Assembly (NCBI GenBank): GCA_017404125.1
Contig: JAFRCZ010000149.1
Location: forward strand, 1-10,300
Origin: Methanobrevibacter sp.
GTDB taxonomy: Archaea; Methanobacteriota; Methanobacteria; Methanobacteriales; Methanobacteriaceae
Length of the DNA: 10,300 bases
Direction: 5' to 3'
Part shown: in pieces, positions 1-6,575 of the stretch
Layout: each line of letters starts with the position of its first letter
How positions within the stretch are numbered: position 1 is the stretch's first letter
Notes under the pieces: model-generated
Databases searched by the model: none
Told to the model about the DNA's origin: nothing
Seen by the model: the letters and a program-made list of their open reading frames with translations, nothing else
Position numbers and translations under genes: made by a program

Positions 1-393
1 AAATCTAAGATATTGTTAGATCAAGCCATTGAAGATGGAAAAATTATAATTAAAGAGCCAAAGGAAGAGTTTATTAAAGAATTAAATGAGATCATCTCTG
101 AATCTGGAGATGATTTGCGCTTATCCGAAGCGGATAAAAAACTATTGGCTTTAGCTTTAGACGTAAGATGTGAAAATGAAAACATTAAGGTTTTAACCGA
201 TGACTATTCAATGCAGAATGTTTTGAAAATCATTGATATTCCCTATGATAGCATAATAACTGAAGGAATTAAAGGAGTATATAATTGTGTGAAAACATGT
301 GAAGGATGCAAGAAGGAGTTTGATGCAGACTATCCTTTTGATGACTGTGAAGTATGTGGGTCTAAAGTATTTAAAAGAAGAATAAAAACCTAA
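1..393 (+). CDS. nob1: Endoribonuclease Nob1, C-terminal part (5' end outside window)
   Basis: Nob1 is the PIN-domain endonuclease that cuts the 3' end of 16S rRNA precursor during small-subunit maturation in archaea. The frame is open from base 1, so the true start lies upstream; 130 residues are visible. The C-terminal half of the PIN domain is present. An acidic residue sits in the LSEADKKLLALALD helix, and the LTDDYSMQN segment (about 195-225) matches the conserved TDD-Y-x-QN motif with metal-binding aspartates. After it comes a zinc ribbon with two CxxC pairs, with cysteine codons at 298, 307, 346 and 355, followed by a basic KRR tail. This PIN plus zinc-ribbon order is typical of archaeal Nob1. 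A TTG at 13 is an internal Leu codon with no ribosome site, not a start. The first catalytic aspartate lies outside the window and cannot be checked. The gene ends 114 bases before the next start. Confidence 0.85.
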   Translation, partial: KSKILLDQAIEDGKIIIKEPKEEFIKELNEIISESGDDLRLSEADKKLLALALDVRCENENIKVLTDDYSMQNVLKIIDIPYDSIITEGIKGVYNCVKTCEGCKKEFDADYPFDDCEVCGSKVFKRRIKT

Positions 394-443
394 TCTGGTT
401 ATAGTATTTTAAAGAAGAATTAAAATCTATTAACTGAATATAA

Positions 444-507
444 ATGGAATATATTATTTAAAAATAATTATTATCCGATAACTATTAGAACTATATTTGG
501 TGTGAAT
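444..507 (+). promoter_or_regulatory. Candidate promoter and GGTG ribosome site for the DUF2117 gene
   Basis: The gap after nob1 is AT-rich and contains an AATATATTAT stretch at about 448-457 that could be a TATA box, roughly 50-60 bases before the start. The sequence GGTG at 499-502 pairs with the CACC of the 16S rRNA 3' end and sits 5 bases before ATG 508. It therefore favours ATG 508 over the GTG at 502, which overlaps the ribosome site. The TATA call is weak because everything here is AT-rich. The ribosome-site call is firmer. Confidence 0.35.
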
Positions 508-2508
508 ATGGAAATTGGTGTAGTTGTACATGGTCCAGGAATAGTTGACTCTGGCTGGGCTAAAAAGATTATTGACATTTTATCTAATTTTGGCAATGTC
601 CGTTGCCGTTTAGGTGGAACAATGGGCAGAACAGCAGTAATTGATGCCGGATTGGAGGATGTTATTGACATATCATTAAAGCTATTGCCTAGCCAATCAT
701 TGGAGCTATTCAACAGAGAGCATGCTGATGTCATCTTTTTATTGAATTATGGAAAATCTCCTGAAACTGGACGTGTTTTTGGTTATAAAGTCTTTACTCA
801 TTATTTCAAACAGATTTCAAATGAGGATTACTTGGCTACTAATCACAAGCCGTTGTATGAATCAAGCATTCCGGTTATTCAAATAGAAAGGCCTGGAGAA
901 GAGGATGGTTCAATCATCAGTTGGAATGTGATTTTAAATGAACAATTGGCTAAAAGCAGAAAAAGCAAAAGAGCACTTTTAGGTTTAGGCAATAAAAACA
1001 TGCTTGAATCACTTTCCTTTAATTTTGAAGAATTATTTGATGGTTTGAAGGCAGCTTTGGATTTAATTGAAGTCACACCTGAAGAAGTTGTTTCACAATA
1101 TTTGTCAAATAATCAGGAAAGCGAAGATGAAAAGTCCATTGAAAGGCTATTGGAATCCTTTGATGATTATGAGACAAGCCATTACACTTACCGTAAGATA
1201 CATGGAGTAAGTCCAGATGAAAATATCTTTATAAACGGTATTGTTGTGGGTTATTCCAATGCAGATTCCATAGTTTTGATTGCTCGTGATGGTATGATTG
1301 TAGATATCATCAATGGAACTATGAAGTATCATGGCCTTGAAAAATTAGGTCCAGTTGACTTGGAAAGGGTTATTGTCAAGACTGGATTGCTTAGAAAGTC
1401 TGAAGATGTAACTCCACGCATATTGTCTCATAATGACATATCCGTAAATGACACTGAAAGAAACCTATATTCCGGTGAAATTTCTGATGATGAGTATTCC
1501 TTTAAAGTGGCTTATGTGGACCATGCCGCTTATGACATTTATAAATTCAAGGACTTTGACTTGGTAGTTACAATTGGTGATGACACCTCTTTAGTAGCTT
1601 CCGATATATTGTATAGGTTCAATATTCCAATCATTGGAATCACTGATGGTGATTTGGATAAGGTTGTTGAAAACGGTTTTGTGAATGCGGAATCAACATT
1701 CATTGAAGTTTCCTCAGGGTTTGATGATATTGTTGGTCAATACATATATGAGGAAATATTCTTGTCAAAGGACACTTTAGAGATCCCCTATGATGAGGAA
1801 GCACATTCTGTAGGGGAATTCAAGAATGCCATCGCACATGCTTTCCAATCTCTTCTAATTGGGAAAGTAAAGGATATTGTTCCAAGCTATACCCAGAAAG
1901 ATCATGAGTATAATGTGATTGATTCCTATCATGAGGTCGTAGATGAAAATCCGGAATTGGTTGAAAACCTCGATGAGTTCATTGATGGATTTGAATATGA
2001 TAATTATGAGGAAGGAGAAGAAGTAATTTATGAAGATGCTCCAATTGAAGAGATTTATGTTGAAGCAGATGTCGAAGAAATTTCTGATGATCAACTTGAA
2101 GAGATTATAGTTGAACATGGATCTGAAGAATATGGGGAAGTTTATCTTGATGAAGAAGCCTATTTAGATGAAGAAGTGTATATTGAAGAAGAGGATTCAA
2201 TTTATTATGATGAAGTTCCTTATGAAAGCATTGATGAGCCTCCAGTTGAGGAAATCTATGTTGAGCATGAAGAAGATTCTCCTGTAGAAGAGATTTATGT
2301 AGAGCATGAATCAGAAGAAATCATTTATGAGGATGTTCCAGTTGAAGAGGTTTATCTAGATGATGATTTAAATGATGATTCAGATGATGTCATTTCAGAT
2401 GAGTCTACTGAAGAGGAAACAGACGATTCTGATGGATGGGCGGAGTATATTGAAGAGGAATTTGGAGATTCTCTAGAAAATTCGGATGATTCCAAGGAGC
2501 AAGATTAA
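508..2508 (+). CDS. DUF2117-type methanogen protein with long acidic repeat tail
   Basis: 666 residues from ATG 508. The function is unknown; the conserved part looks like the DUF2117 family of methanogens, recognised from memory of its motifs. It starts with a strand-loop EIGVVVHGPGIVDSGWAK, then LGGTMGRTAVIDAG (about 35-48). A middle segment contains IHGVSPDENIFINGIVVG, and HGLEKLGPVDL is near 278-288. A GDDT motif at 357-360 is followed by IPIIGITDGD at 373-382. That pair resembles the GGDGT and downstream Gly/Asn motifs of NAD kinase-like folds, so nucleotide binding is possible but unproven. From about residue 472 to the end the protein is almost entirely Asp/Glu with regular Tyr and Val, including repeats of the form PVEEIYVEHE. 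There is no signal peptide or membrane segment, so it is probably cytoplasmic. It is followed by a 127-base gap and mmp2, another protein with a predicted nucleotide-binding fold. Confidence 0.75.
   Translation: MEIGVVVHGPGIVDSGWAKKIIDILSNFGNVRCRLGGTMGRTAVIDAGLEDVIDISLKLLPSQSLELFNREHADVIFLLNYGKSPETGRVFGYKVFTHYFKQISNEDYLATNHKPLYESSIPVIQIERPGEEDGSIISWNVILNEQLAKSRKSKRALLGLGNKNMLESLSFNFEELFDGLKAALDLIEVTPEEVVSQYLSNNQESEDEKSIERLLESFDDYETSHYTYRKIHGVSPDENIFINGIVVGYSNADSIVLIARDGMIVDIINGTMKYHGLEKLGPVDLERVIVKTGLLRKSEDVTPRILSHNDISVNDTERNLYSGEISDDEYSFKVAYVDHAAYDIYKFKDFDLVVTIGDDTSLVASDILYRFNIPIIGITDGDLDKVVENGFVNAESTFIEVSSGFDDIVGQYIYEEIFLSKDTLEIPYDEEAHSVGEFKNAIAHAFQSLLIGKVKDIVPSYTQKDHEYNVIDSYHEVVDENPELVENLDEFIDGFEYDNYEEGEEVIYEDAPIEEIYVEADVEEISDDQLEEIIVEHGSEEYGEVYLDEEAYLDEEVYIEEEDSIYYDEVPYESIDEPPVEEIYVEHEEDSPVEEIYVEHESEEIIYEDVPVEEVYLDDDLNDDSDDVISDESTEEETDDSDGWAEYIEEEFGDSLENSDDSKEQD
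2035..2360 (+). repeat. Degenerate acidic repeats (P-V/I-E-E-I/V-Y-V-E) in the tail of the DUF2117 protein
   Basis: Four related units of about 10-14 residues are visible in the coding frame: PIEEIYVEAD from 2041, PVEEIYVEHE from 2242, PVEEIYVEHE from 2281, and PVEEVYLDDD from 2338. The second and third are back to back, 39 bases apart, and identical over 10 residues. They differ at several synonymous third positions, so this is not a very recent duplication. Similar Y-(L/I)-(D/E)-E-E units (VYLDEEAYLDEEVYIEEE) fill the space between the first and second. Confidence 0.7.
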
Positions 2509-2635
2509 TTTTATTATATTAAATTTTTATAAGATTTATTAATTAAATTTATTAATTTAACTTTTATTTTTGCATGAATTTAGATTAAATTAAAGAATTT
2601 TTTCAAATTATTTTTTTATTTGTTTAGGTGTAAAA
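2509..2635 (+). promoter_or_regulatory. AT-rich gap with AGGTG ribosome site before mmp2
   Basis: 127 bases, nearly all A and T. A TTATTAATTAAATTTATTAA stretch near 2537-2556 is partly self-complementary, and an oligo-T run lies near 2611-2617. AGGTG at 2626-2630 is the ribosome site, 5 bases before ATG 2636. No single TATA box stands out. The gap is long enough for a terminator and a promoter, so mmp2 may be transcribed separately from the gene before it, but the sequence does not decide this. Confidence 0.35.
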
Positions 2636-3613
2636 ATGGATTTTAATGAACTTGTTAAATCACTTCAGGAATTTGTAGGCGTTAGCAGAAAGAATTCCAT
2701 TGAAAAGGTTACAAAGACTTTAGGTGAAGTCTATAATATATCTGGTGATGTGCTTCTTGATTTTGGAGATGACGCTTCCGCTATTGACATTGGCAATAAT
2801 CAAGTTATTTTGCTTGCTGCTGATGGAATTTGGGGCCAATTGATGAGTGTAAATCCTTACTGGGCAGGATATTGCTCTGTGCTTGTTAACGTAAATGATA
2901 TAGCTGCAATGGGCGGAAAGCCAATAGCTATGGTAAATACAATGTCCATTTTTGATGATGAAATCTATGATGATTTGCTTCAAGGCATTGTAGATGGATG
3001 CAAGAAGTTCAATGTTCCTATGGTTGGAGGACACCTTCATCCTGACTCTGAGTTCAATTCATTGGATGTAGCTATTGCAGGAATCGCAAAAAAGGATTCA
3101 TTAATCACCTCTGCAGGTGCAAGTGCTGGCGATAAGGTGCTTGTAGCTATTGACACTGATGGAAGACAGCATCCTCAGTTTGCTCTAAATTGGGATACTA
3201 CCTATGAAAAAGATGATAAATTGGTTCAAGATCAAATAAAGGTTATGCAGGAAATTGCAGAAGCCCATTTGCCAACTGCAGGAAAGGATATCAGTAATCC
3301 TGGAACACTTGGTACCTTGGAGATGTTGCTTGAAGCATCTGGTGTTGGAGCTTGCGTCAAGCTTGAATCAATTCCTAGAAATCCAAATGTGGAATGGGAG
3401 GATTGGCTTAGAGCATATCCTGGAGCTGCTTTTGTATTGACAGCAAAAGAAGAGAACTGTCAAGAAATCATTGACACTTTAAGCCTATATTCATTTGAAG
3501 TGGCTGTTGTCGGTGATGTAATTGAAGAAAAAGCCCTTTATTTGGAATATGGTGATGAGAAGGCAGTTTTATTTAGCCAGGAAAAGAATCCTGTTTTAAA
3601 AATGAATGAATAA
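2636..3613 (+). CDS. mmp2: Methanogenesis marker protein 2 (AIR synthase/HypE-like ATP-binding protein)
   Basis: 325 residues. This is a PurM/HypE/ThiL/SelD superfamily protein of the type named methanogenesis marker 2, found across methanogens; its exact reaction is not known. The superfamily uses ATP to phosphorylate or activate a carboxamide or similar group. Visible elements in order: [10 protein letters not shown] (41-50), equivalent to the superfamily's N-terminal GDDAA strand; [13 protein letters not shown] (84-96), the core ATP/Mg-binding stretch of the fold; [11 protein letters not shown] (128-138); and [20 protein letters not shown] (216-235), the C-terminal glycine-rich part. The closing domain runs to the end. 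ATG 2636 is set by AGGTG at 2626-2630. No membrane segment is present. A general AIR-synthase-related or thiamine-phosphate-kinase-like protein is the alternative, but the conserved blocks and the methanogenesis context favour marker 2. Confidence 0.8.
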   Translation: MDFNELVKSLQEFVGVSRKNSIEKVTKTLGEVYNISGDVLLDFGDDASAIDIGNNQVILLAADGIWGQLMSVNPYWAGYCSVLVNVNDIAAMGGKPIAMVNTMSIFDDEIYDDLLQGIVDGCKKFNVPMVGGHLHPDSEFNSLDVAIAGIAKKDSLITSAGASAGDKVLVAIDTDGRQHPQFALNWDTTYEKDDKLVQDQIKVMQEIAEAHLPTAGKDISNPGTLGTLEMLLEASGVGACVKLESIPRNPNVEWEDWLRAYPGAAFVLTAKEENCQEIIDTLSLYSFEVAVVGDVIEEKALYLEYGDEKAVLFSQEKNPVLKMNE

Positions 3614-3680
3614 TTTTTAACTTTTTTCATTTTTTACTTTTTTTCTATTTTTGTAGTTTATTCTTTCTTCATTTTTTAAT
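3614..3680 (+). terminator. Oligo-T transcription terminators after mmp2
   Basis: Directly after the mmp2 stop codon there are at least six runs of 5 to 7 T separated by one to a few bases, with no GC-rich hairpin. Archaeal RNA polymerase terminates on such T-tracts in the non-template strand, so this is a plausible multi-site terminator. The call rests on the density of T-runs; the next 250 bases are also T-rich, so the boundary is approximate. Confidence 0.6.
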
Positions 3681-4036
3681 AAATTTTCTAATTTTTTTCC
3701 ATTCAATAATTTCTTAACTAAATTAATATTTTGATTTATAATTCTTTATTTGTATTTTAATAGGTGATTTGTTCTTTATTTTCTTTTTATTTGATTCATT
3801 GTCCTTTAAAATTTTCAATTTTTTTATTTCTCAAAATTGTTTTGATATTATAAAACTAATTTTTACTATAATTTCTATTTTTATTAAAAAATTTTATAAT
3901 ATTGTCTTATAATTTTTATTAAAAATTATTCATTTTCTAATTTATTAAAACTTAAACAATATTTATTATTTTATAGTTTTATTAGACATAACTTGGTTCA
4001 TTGATGTGATTTTTAGAGTTTTTTTGAATAAATAAC

Positions 4037-4051
4037 ACTATTTTATATAAT
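4037..4051 (+). promoter_or_regulatory. Candidate TATA box of the ABC importer binding-protein gene
   Basis: The sequence TTTTATATAA at 4041-4050 is close to the archaeal TATA consensus, and the 15-mer ACTATTTTATATAAT around it recurs exactly at 6691-6705, ahead of mmp3. Transcription would be expected to start about 25 bases downstream, near 4070-4075, giving a leader of about 70 bases. A second AT-rich box, TTATAATATA at 4101-4110, is an alternative that would give a very short leader. Confidence 0.5.
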
Positions 4052-4073
4052 ATGATTTTTAAAAATAATTATG

Positions 4074-4098
4074 TAGATTAGATTTTTTTATCTATCTA
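4074..4098. promoter_or_regulatory. Inverted repeat, possible operator or leader hairpin
   Basis: The left arm TAGATTAGAT (4074-4083) and right arm ATCTATCTA (4090-4098) are complementary apart from one extra T in the left arm, and are separated by six T. The element lies just after the candidate TATA box, around the expected transcription start. It could therefore be a repressor site, or a weak hairpin in the mRNA leader of the binding-protein gene. The only support is the symmetry and position. Confidence 0.4.
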
Positions 4099-4141
4099 AT
4101 TTATAATATATTCTAAATTAAATATATTTTTTGGTGAAAAT

Positions 4142-4966
4142 ATGAATAAAAAAAGAGGAATTATCTTAGGTGCTGCATTGCTCGTATTCTTATTAATCGG
4201 TGCATCCAGTGCAGGATGGTTCGATTTCTTAGGCGACGATGCATCTGCTGATACTGATGACAACACTTTAGTTGTTGGTTTTGATGCAGAATTCCCTCCA
4301 TACGGATACAATGACGATAATGGGGAATATGTAGGATTTGACTTAGACTTAGCTCAAGAGGTCTGTGACAGAAATGGATGGACTTTAGTAAAACAGCCAA
4401 TAGACTGGGATGCTAAAGACAGTGAATTAGACTCTGGTTCTATCGACTGTATTTGGAACGGATTCACCATCAATGGTAGAGAAGACGAATACACCTGGTC
4501 TGAACCATACATTGACAACAAACAAGTAATTGTTGTAAAAACAGATTCTGGTATCGACAGTTTAGACGATTTAGAAGGTAAAATCGTAGAAACCCAAAAA
4601 GATTCCTCTGCATTAGCAGCTCTTCAAGGAGACCAAAAAGATTTAGCTGACACCTTCGATTCATTAACTGAAATTGCTGACTATAACACTGCATTTATGG
4701 ATTTAGAATCCGGTGCATGTGATGCAGTTGCAATCGATATCGGTGTAGCTCAATACCAAATCAGCCAAAAAGGCAGTGACCAATACAAAATATTAGATGA
4801 AGAAATTTCTTCAGAACAATATGGTGTAGGTTTCAAAAAAGGTAATGAAGAATTAAGAGACCAAATCCAAGCTACTTTAGACGAAATGTTTGAAGACGGA
4901 ACCGTTGAAAAAATCGCACAAAATTACGATGAATTCGGTGTTCCAGGTTCTCTTATTACCAAATAG
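4142..4966 (+). CDS. Amino acid ABC importer, substrate-binding protein (SBP_bac_3 family)
   Basis: 274 residues. It is the extracytoplasmic receptor of a polar amino acid importer and captures the ligand for the permease and ATPase encoded next. Residues 1-5 are basic (MNKKR), 6-22 form a hydrophobic segment, and a short acidic linker leads to the mature domain at about 42. Family motifs: VGFDAEFPPYGY (45-56), GFDLDLAQEV (65-74), WNGFTINGRE (105-114) with Arg113 in the position that normally holds the ligand alpha-carboxylate, and CDAVAIDIGVAQY (193-205) with Asp199 near the ligand site. There is no lipobox cysteine: where one would be expected the sequence reads LIGA (18-21), so it is probably held by an uncleaved N-terminal anchor or released. 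GGTGA at 4133-4137 fixes ATG 4142. Nearly all Leu codons are TTA and GAC/ATC/TTC are frequent, unlike the neighbours, suggesting strong expression. The exact ligand cannot be read from the sequence. Confidence 0.88.
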   Translation: MNKKRGIILGAALLVFLLIGASSAGWFDFLGDDASADTDDNTLVVGFDAEFPPYGYNDDNGEYVGFDLDLAQEVCDRNGWTLVKQPIDWDAKDSELDSGSIDCIWNGFTINGREDEYTWSEPYIDNKQVIVVKTDSGIDSLDDLEGKIVETQKDSSALAALQGDQKDLADTFDSLTEIADYNTAFMDLESGACDAVAIDIGVAQYQISQKGSDQYKILDEEISSEQYGVGFKKGNEELRDQIQATLDEMFEDGTVEKIAQNYDEFGVPGSLITK

Positions 4967-4980
4967 GCAAATTAATTCTT

Positions 4981-5018
4981 AGTTTATGCATAATTTATTA
5001 TGTATAAACTTTTTTTTT
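4981..5018 (+). terminator. Hairpin plus T-run terminator between binding protein and permease
   Basis: AGTTTATGCATAAT (4981-4994), a TT loop, and ATTATGTATAAACT (4997-5010) form a 14-pair stem with one G-T wobble, followed at once by eight more T. It starts 14 bases after the binding-protein stop. The structure would end most transcripts there or protect the 3' end of the binding-protein mRNA, letting that protein be made in excess over the membrane parts. Confidence 0.75.
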
Positions 5019-5050
5019 ATTCTTAAACTAATTTTTTAAGTTTAAATAAA

Positions 5051-5141
5051 TTATTTAAATTATTCAAATCCTTATTTAAATGATTTATTTAAGTTTATTA
5101 AATTAATAATGATTATTTAAATGAGCCAATATTTATTTAAT
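5051..5141. repeat. Phased TTATTTAAAT repeats upstream of the permease
   Basis: The 10-mer TTATTTAAAT occurs at 5051-5060, 5072-5081 and 5113-5122, with a shortened copy TTATTTAAT at 5133-5141. Starts are 21, 41 and 20 bases apart, close to whole multiples of two helical turns. The core ATTTAAAT is palindromic and also occurs at 6765-6772 ahead of mmp3. This could be a set of protein-binding sites, but the region is almost pure A and T, so chance or composition remains a real alternative. Confidence 0.35.
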
Positions 5142-5170
5142 CTAAACTATTAATTTTTTATTTTCATTTT

Positions 5171-5174
5171 GGAG
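5171..5174 (+). promoter_or_regulatory. Ribosome site deciding the permease start
   Basis: GGAG lies 8 bases before ATG 5183. It is the only purine-rich element in the surrounding AT-rich DNA, so it decides the start codon. Confidence 0.7.
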
Positions 5175-5182
5175 AATTTCAA

Positions 5183-5836
5183 ATGTTATTAAGTAAAATT
5201 TTAGAAGAATTATTATGGGGTATGGGAACCTCTATTGAAATATTCTTGCTTACATTGCTATTTTCCATTCCTTTAGGGCTTGCTGTGGCTGCAGGAAGAA
5301 TGAGTAGCTTCAAGCCATTGCAATGGTTCATGAAAGCTTATATTTCAATCATGAGAGGAACTCCATTGATGCTGCAATTGATTGTAGTGTTCTTTGGTCC
5401 ATACTATATTTTCGGTATGACTCTCTCAAGGGATTTCAGGATGGTTGCAGTTATCATTGCATTTACCATTAACTATGCAGCATACTTTGCAGAGATTTTC
5501 CGTGGAGGAATTGAATCAATTCCAAACGGACAGTATGAAGCTGCACAGGTATTGGGTTATAACAGATTGGAAACATTCTTTATAATTATTTTGCCTCAAG
5601 TAGTAAAGATAGTGCTTCCTTCCATTACAAATGAGGTTATCACTTTGGTAAAGGATACTTCCCTTTCATTTGTGCTTGCAATTCCAGAAATGTTTACAGT
5701 TGCAAAACAGATTGCTGCAGCTGAAGCATCAATTTCAGCATTGCTGATTGCAGGTGGTTTCTATTATGTATTCAATGCAATAGTGGCATTTATCATGGAA
5801 CGCTTCGAGAAGAGATTGGATTATTACGATACATAG
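5183..5836 (+). CDS. Amino acid ABC importer, permease (HisM/GlnP type)
   Basis: 217 residues, the usual size for polar amino acid permeases. It forms the membrane channel, most likely as a homodimer because no second permease gene is present. Hydrophobic segments lie at about 14-36, 62-76, 85-105, 132-147, and 184-206. [12 protein letters not shown] (55-66) is the family's conserved RGTPL motif. [21 protein letters not shown] (118-138, with E119, G125 and P138) is the EAA loop that docks on the ATPase. The start is set by GGAG at 5171-5174. The ATPase gene follows 10 bases later and its ribosome site overlaps this stop codon, so the two are co-transcribed and probably translationally linked. 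The 216-base gap to the binding-protein gene is unusual for such a cassette and holds a terminator and AT repeats. Codon use mixes TTG, CTT and TTA for Leu, unlike the TTA-rich binding-protein gene. Confidence 0.92.
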   Translation: MLLSKILEELLWGMGTSIEIFLLTLLFSIPLGLAVAAGRMSSFKPLQWFMKAYISIMRGTPLMLQLIVVFFGPYYIFGMTLSRDFRMVAVIIAFTINYAAYFAEIFRGGIESIPNGQYEAAQVLGYNRLETFFIIILPQVVKIVLPSITNEVITLVKDTSLSFVLAIPEMFTVAKQIAAAEASISALLIAGGFYYVFNAIVAFIMERFEKRLDYYDT

Positions 5837-5846
5837 GAGAGATATC

Positions 5847-6530
5847 ATGAGTTTATTGGAAGTTAAAAATCTTAAGAAAAGTTTTGGAGACAATGTAGTT
5901 TTAAAGGATATCTCTTTTAATGTAGATAAAGGGGAAGTATTGTCCATTATCGGCCCTTCTGGATCTGGTAAATCCACATTGCTTAGATGCATTACCGATT
6001 TGGAGAGCGAAGACAGCGGGGAAATTAACTTTGATGGAACATTTGGATTGGTGTTCCAAAACTTCAATTTGTTCCCTCATCATTCTGTAATGAAAAACAT
6101 CACTAATGCTCCTATAAGAGTTCAAAAAAGAGATAAAAATGAAGTTTACGAACATGCAAGAGATCTTCTTAAAAAGATGGGATTATCAGATAAGGAAGAT
6201 GCTTATCCTTCTGAACTCTCTGGTGGACAACAGCAAAGGGTATCCATTGCAAGGGCATTATGTATGAACCCTGATATTCTTTTCTTTGACGAACCTACCT
6301 CTGCACTTGACCCTGAGCTTACAGGAGAAATCTTGCAGGTAATCAAGGATTTGGCAGCAGAGCATATGACAATGGTCATTGTCACTCACGAGATGAATTT
6401 TGCTCGAAATGTTTCTGATGAAATCATTTTCATGGATGGTGGAGTTATCGTAGAGCAAGGAACACCTGAAGAGGTATTCTCATCAGACAATCAAAGAATG
6501 AAAGATTTCTTAGGTAAATTCTATGAATAA
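5847..6530 (+). CDS. Amino acid ABC importer, ATP-binding protein (GlnQ type)
   Basis: 227 residues. This is the cytoplasmic ATPase that powers import through the adjacent permease. All catalytic motifs are present: Walker [10 protein letters not shown] (36-44), Q-loop glutamine 71 in [10 protein letters not shown], signature LSGGQQQR (124-131), Walker B ILFFDE (144-149), D-loop SALD (152-155), and switch His181 in VTHEM. The stretch between SGEINFDG (57-64) and GLVFQ (67-71) is only about two residues. Usual members of the family have roughly 15-20 residues here, so a loop in the beta subdomain is missing and the protein is shorter than the typical 240 or so. No frameshift is visible, so it is probably functional. 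GGAG at 5836-5839 overlaps the permease stop and sits 7 bases before ATG 5847. The sequence looks close to bacterial, especially Firmicutes, relatives, which suggests transfer; this was judged by eye. Confidence 0.92.
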   Translation: MSLLEVKNLKKSFGDNVVLKDISFNVDKGEVLSIIGPSGSGKSTLLRCITDLESEDSGEINFDGTFGLVFQNFNLFPHHSVMKNITNAPIRVQKRDKNEVYEHARDLLKKMGLSDKEDAYPSELSGGQQQRVSIARALCMNPDILFFDEPTSALDPELTGEILQVIKDLAAEHMTMVIVTHEMNFARNVSDEIIFMDGGVIVEQGTPEEVFSSDNQRMKDFLGKFYE

Positions 6531-6538
6531 GTAGAATT

Positions 6539-6575
6539 TACTTATTTTCTATTTTTCTATTTTTTTTTATTTTGA
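6539..6575 (+). terminator. Oligo-T terminator after the ABC ATPase gene
   Basis: Three T-rich tracts, the longest of nine T (6560-6568), follow the stop codon within 40 bases and have no strong hairpin. This is the form expected of an archaeal terminator, and it separates the importer from the marker gene run that follows. Confidence 0.6.

Larger units (their letters stand above)
3614..4141. other. 528-base AT-rich intergenic region
   Basis: No credible gene is seen in either strand. Bases 3614-3960 are T-rich terminator-like DNA. The 13-mer TTTTTATTAAAAA occurs twice (3878-3890 and 3913-3925), and the second copy lies within a perfect AT-only inverted repeat (arms 3909-3917 and 3921-3929). 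Bases 4030-4141 hold the promoter-like and operator-like elements listed separately. Bases 3960-4020 (TTAGACATAACTTGG and following) are the least AT-biased part of the gap and have no assigned role. Confidence 0.6.

Noticed and set aside
13-393. TTG at 13 as the start of the first gene
   Set aside because: The frame is open upstream to base 1, no ribosome site precedes it, and the visible protein begins in the middle of a PIN domain.
502-507. GTG 502 as the start of the DUF2117 gene
   Set aside because: The GGTG ribosome site at 499-502 overlaps it; ATG 508 has the right spacing and gives the family-like MEIGVVVHGP start.
471-734. Minus-strand open frames opposite the coding genes (for example 471-734, 879-1076, 2720-3040, 8091-8363, 9794-10075)
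   Set aside because: They lie opposite genes with clear family motifs, lack ribosome sites, and give composition-driven sequences with no recognisable domain.
3769-3912. Short open frame after a GGTGA-like site (TTG near 3769, about 47 codons)
   Set aside because: The site is only about two bases from the putative start, and the product is low-complexity Phe/Ile/Leu, as expected from translating T-rich noncoding DNA.
3909-3929. Perfect AT-only inverted repeat in the 528-base gap
   Set aside because: It has nine A-T pairs, no T-run after it and no gene end nearby; such symmetry is common in near-pure AT sequence.
4142-6530. Assignment of the importer to cystine or another sulfur amino acid, to tie it to methanogenesis cofactors
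   Set aside because: The binding-site residues visible are general to the amino acid family and do not fix the ligand; the position between marker genes is not evidence of substrate.
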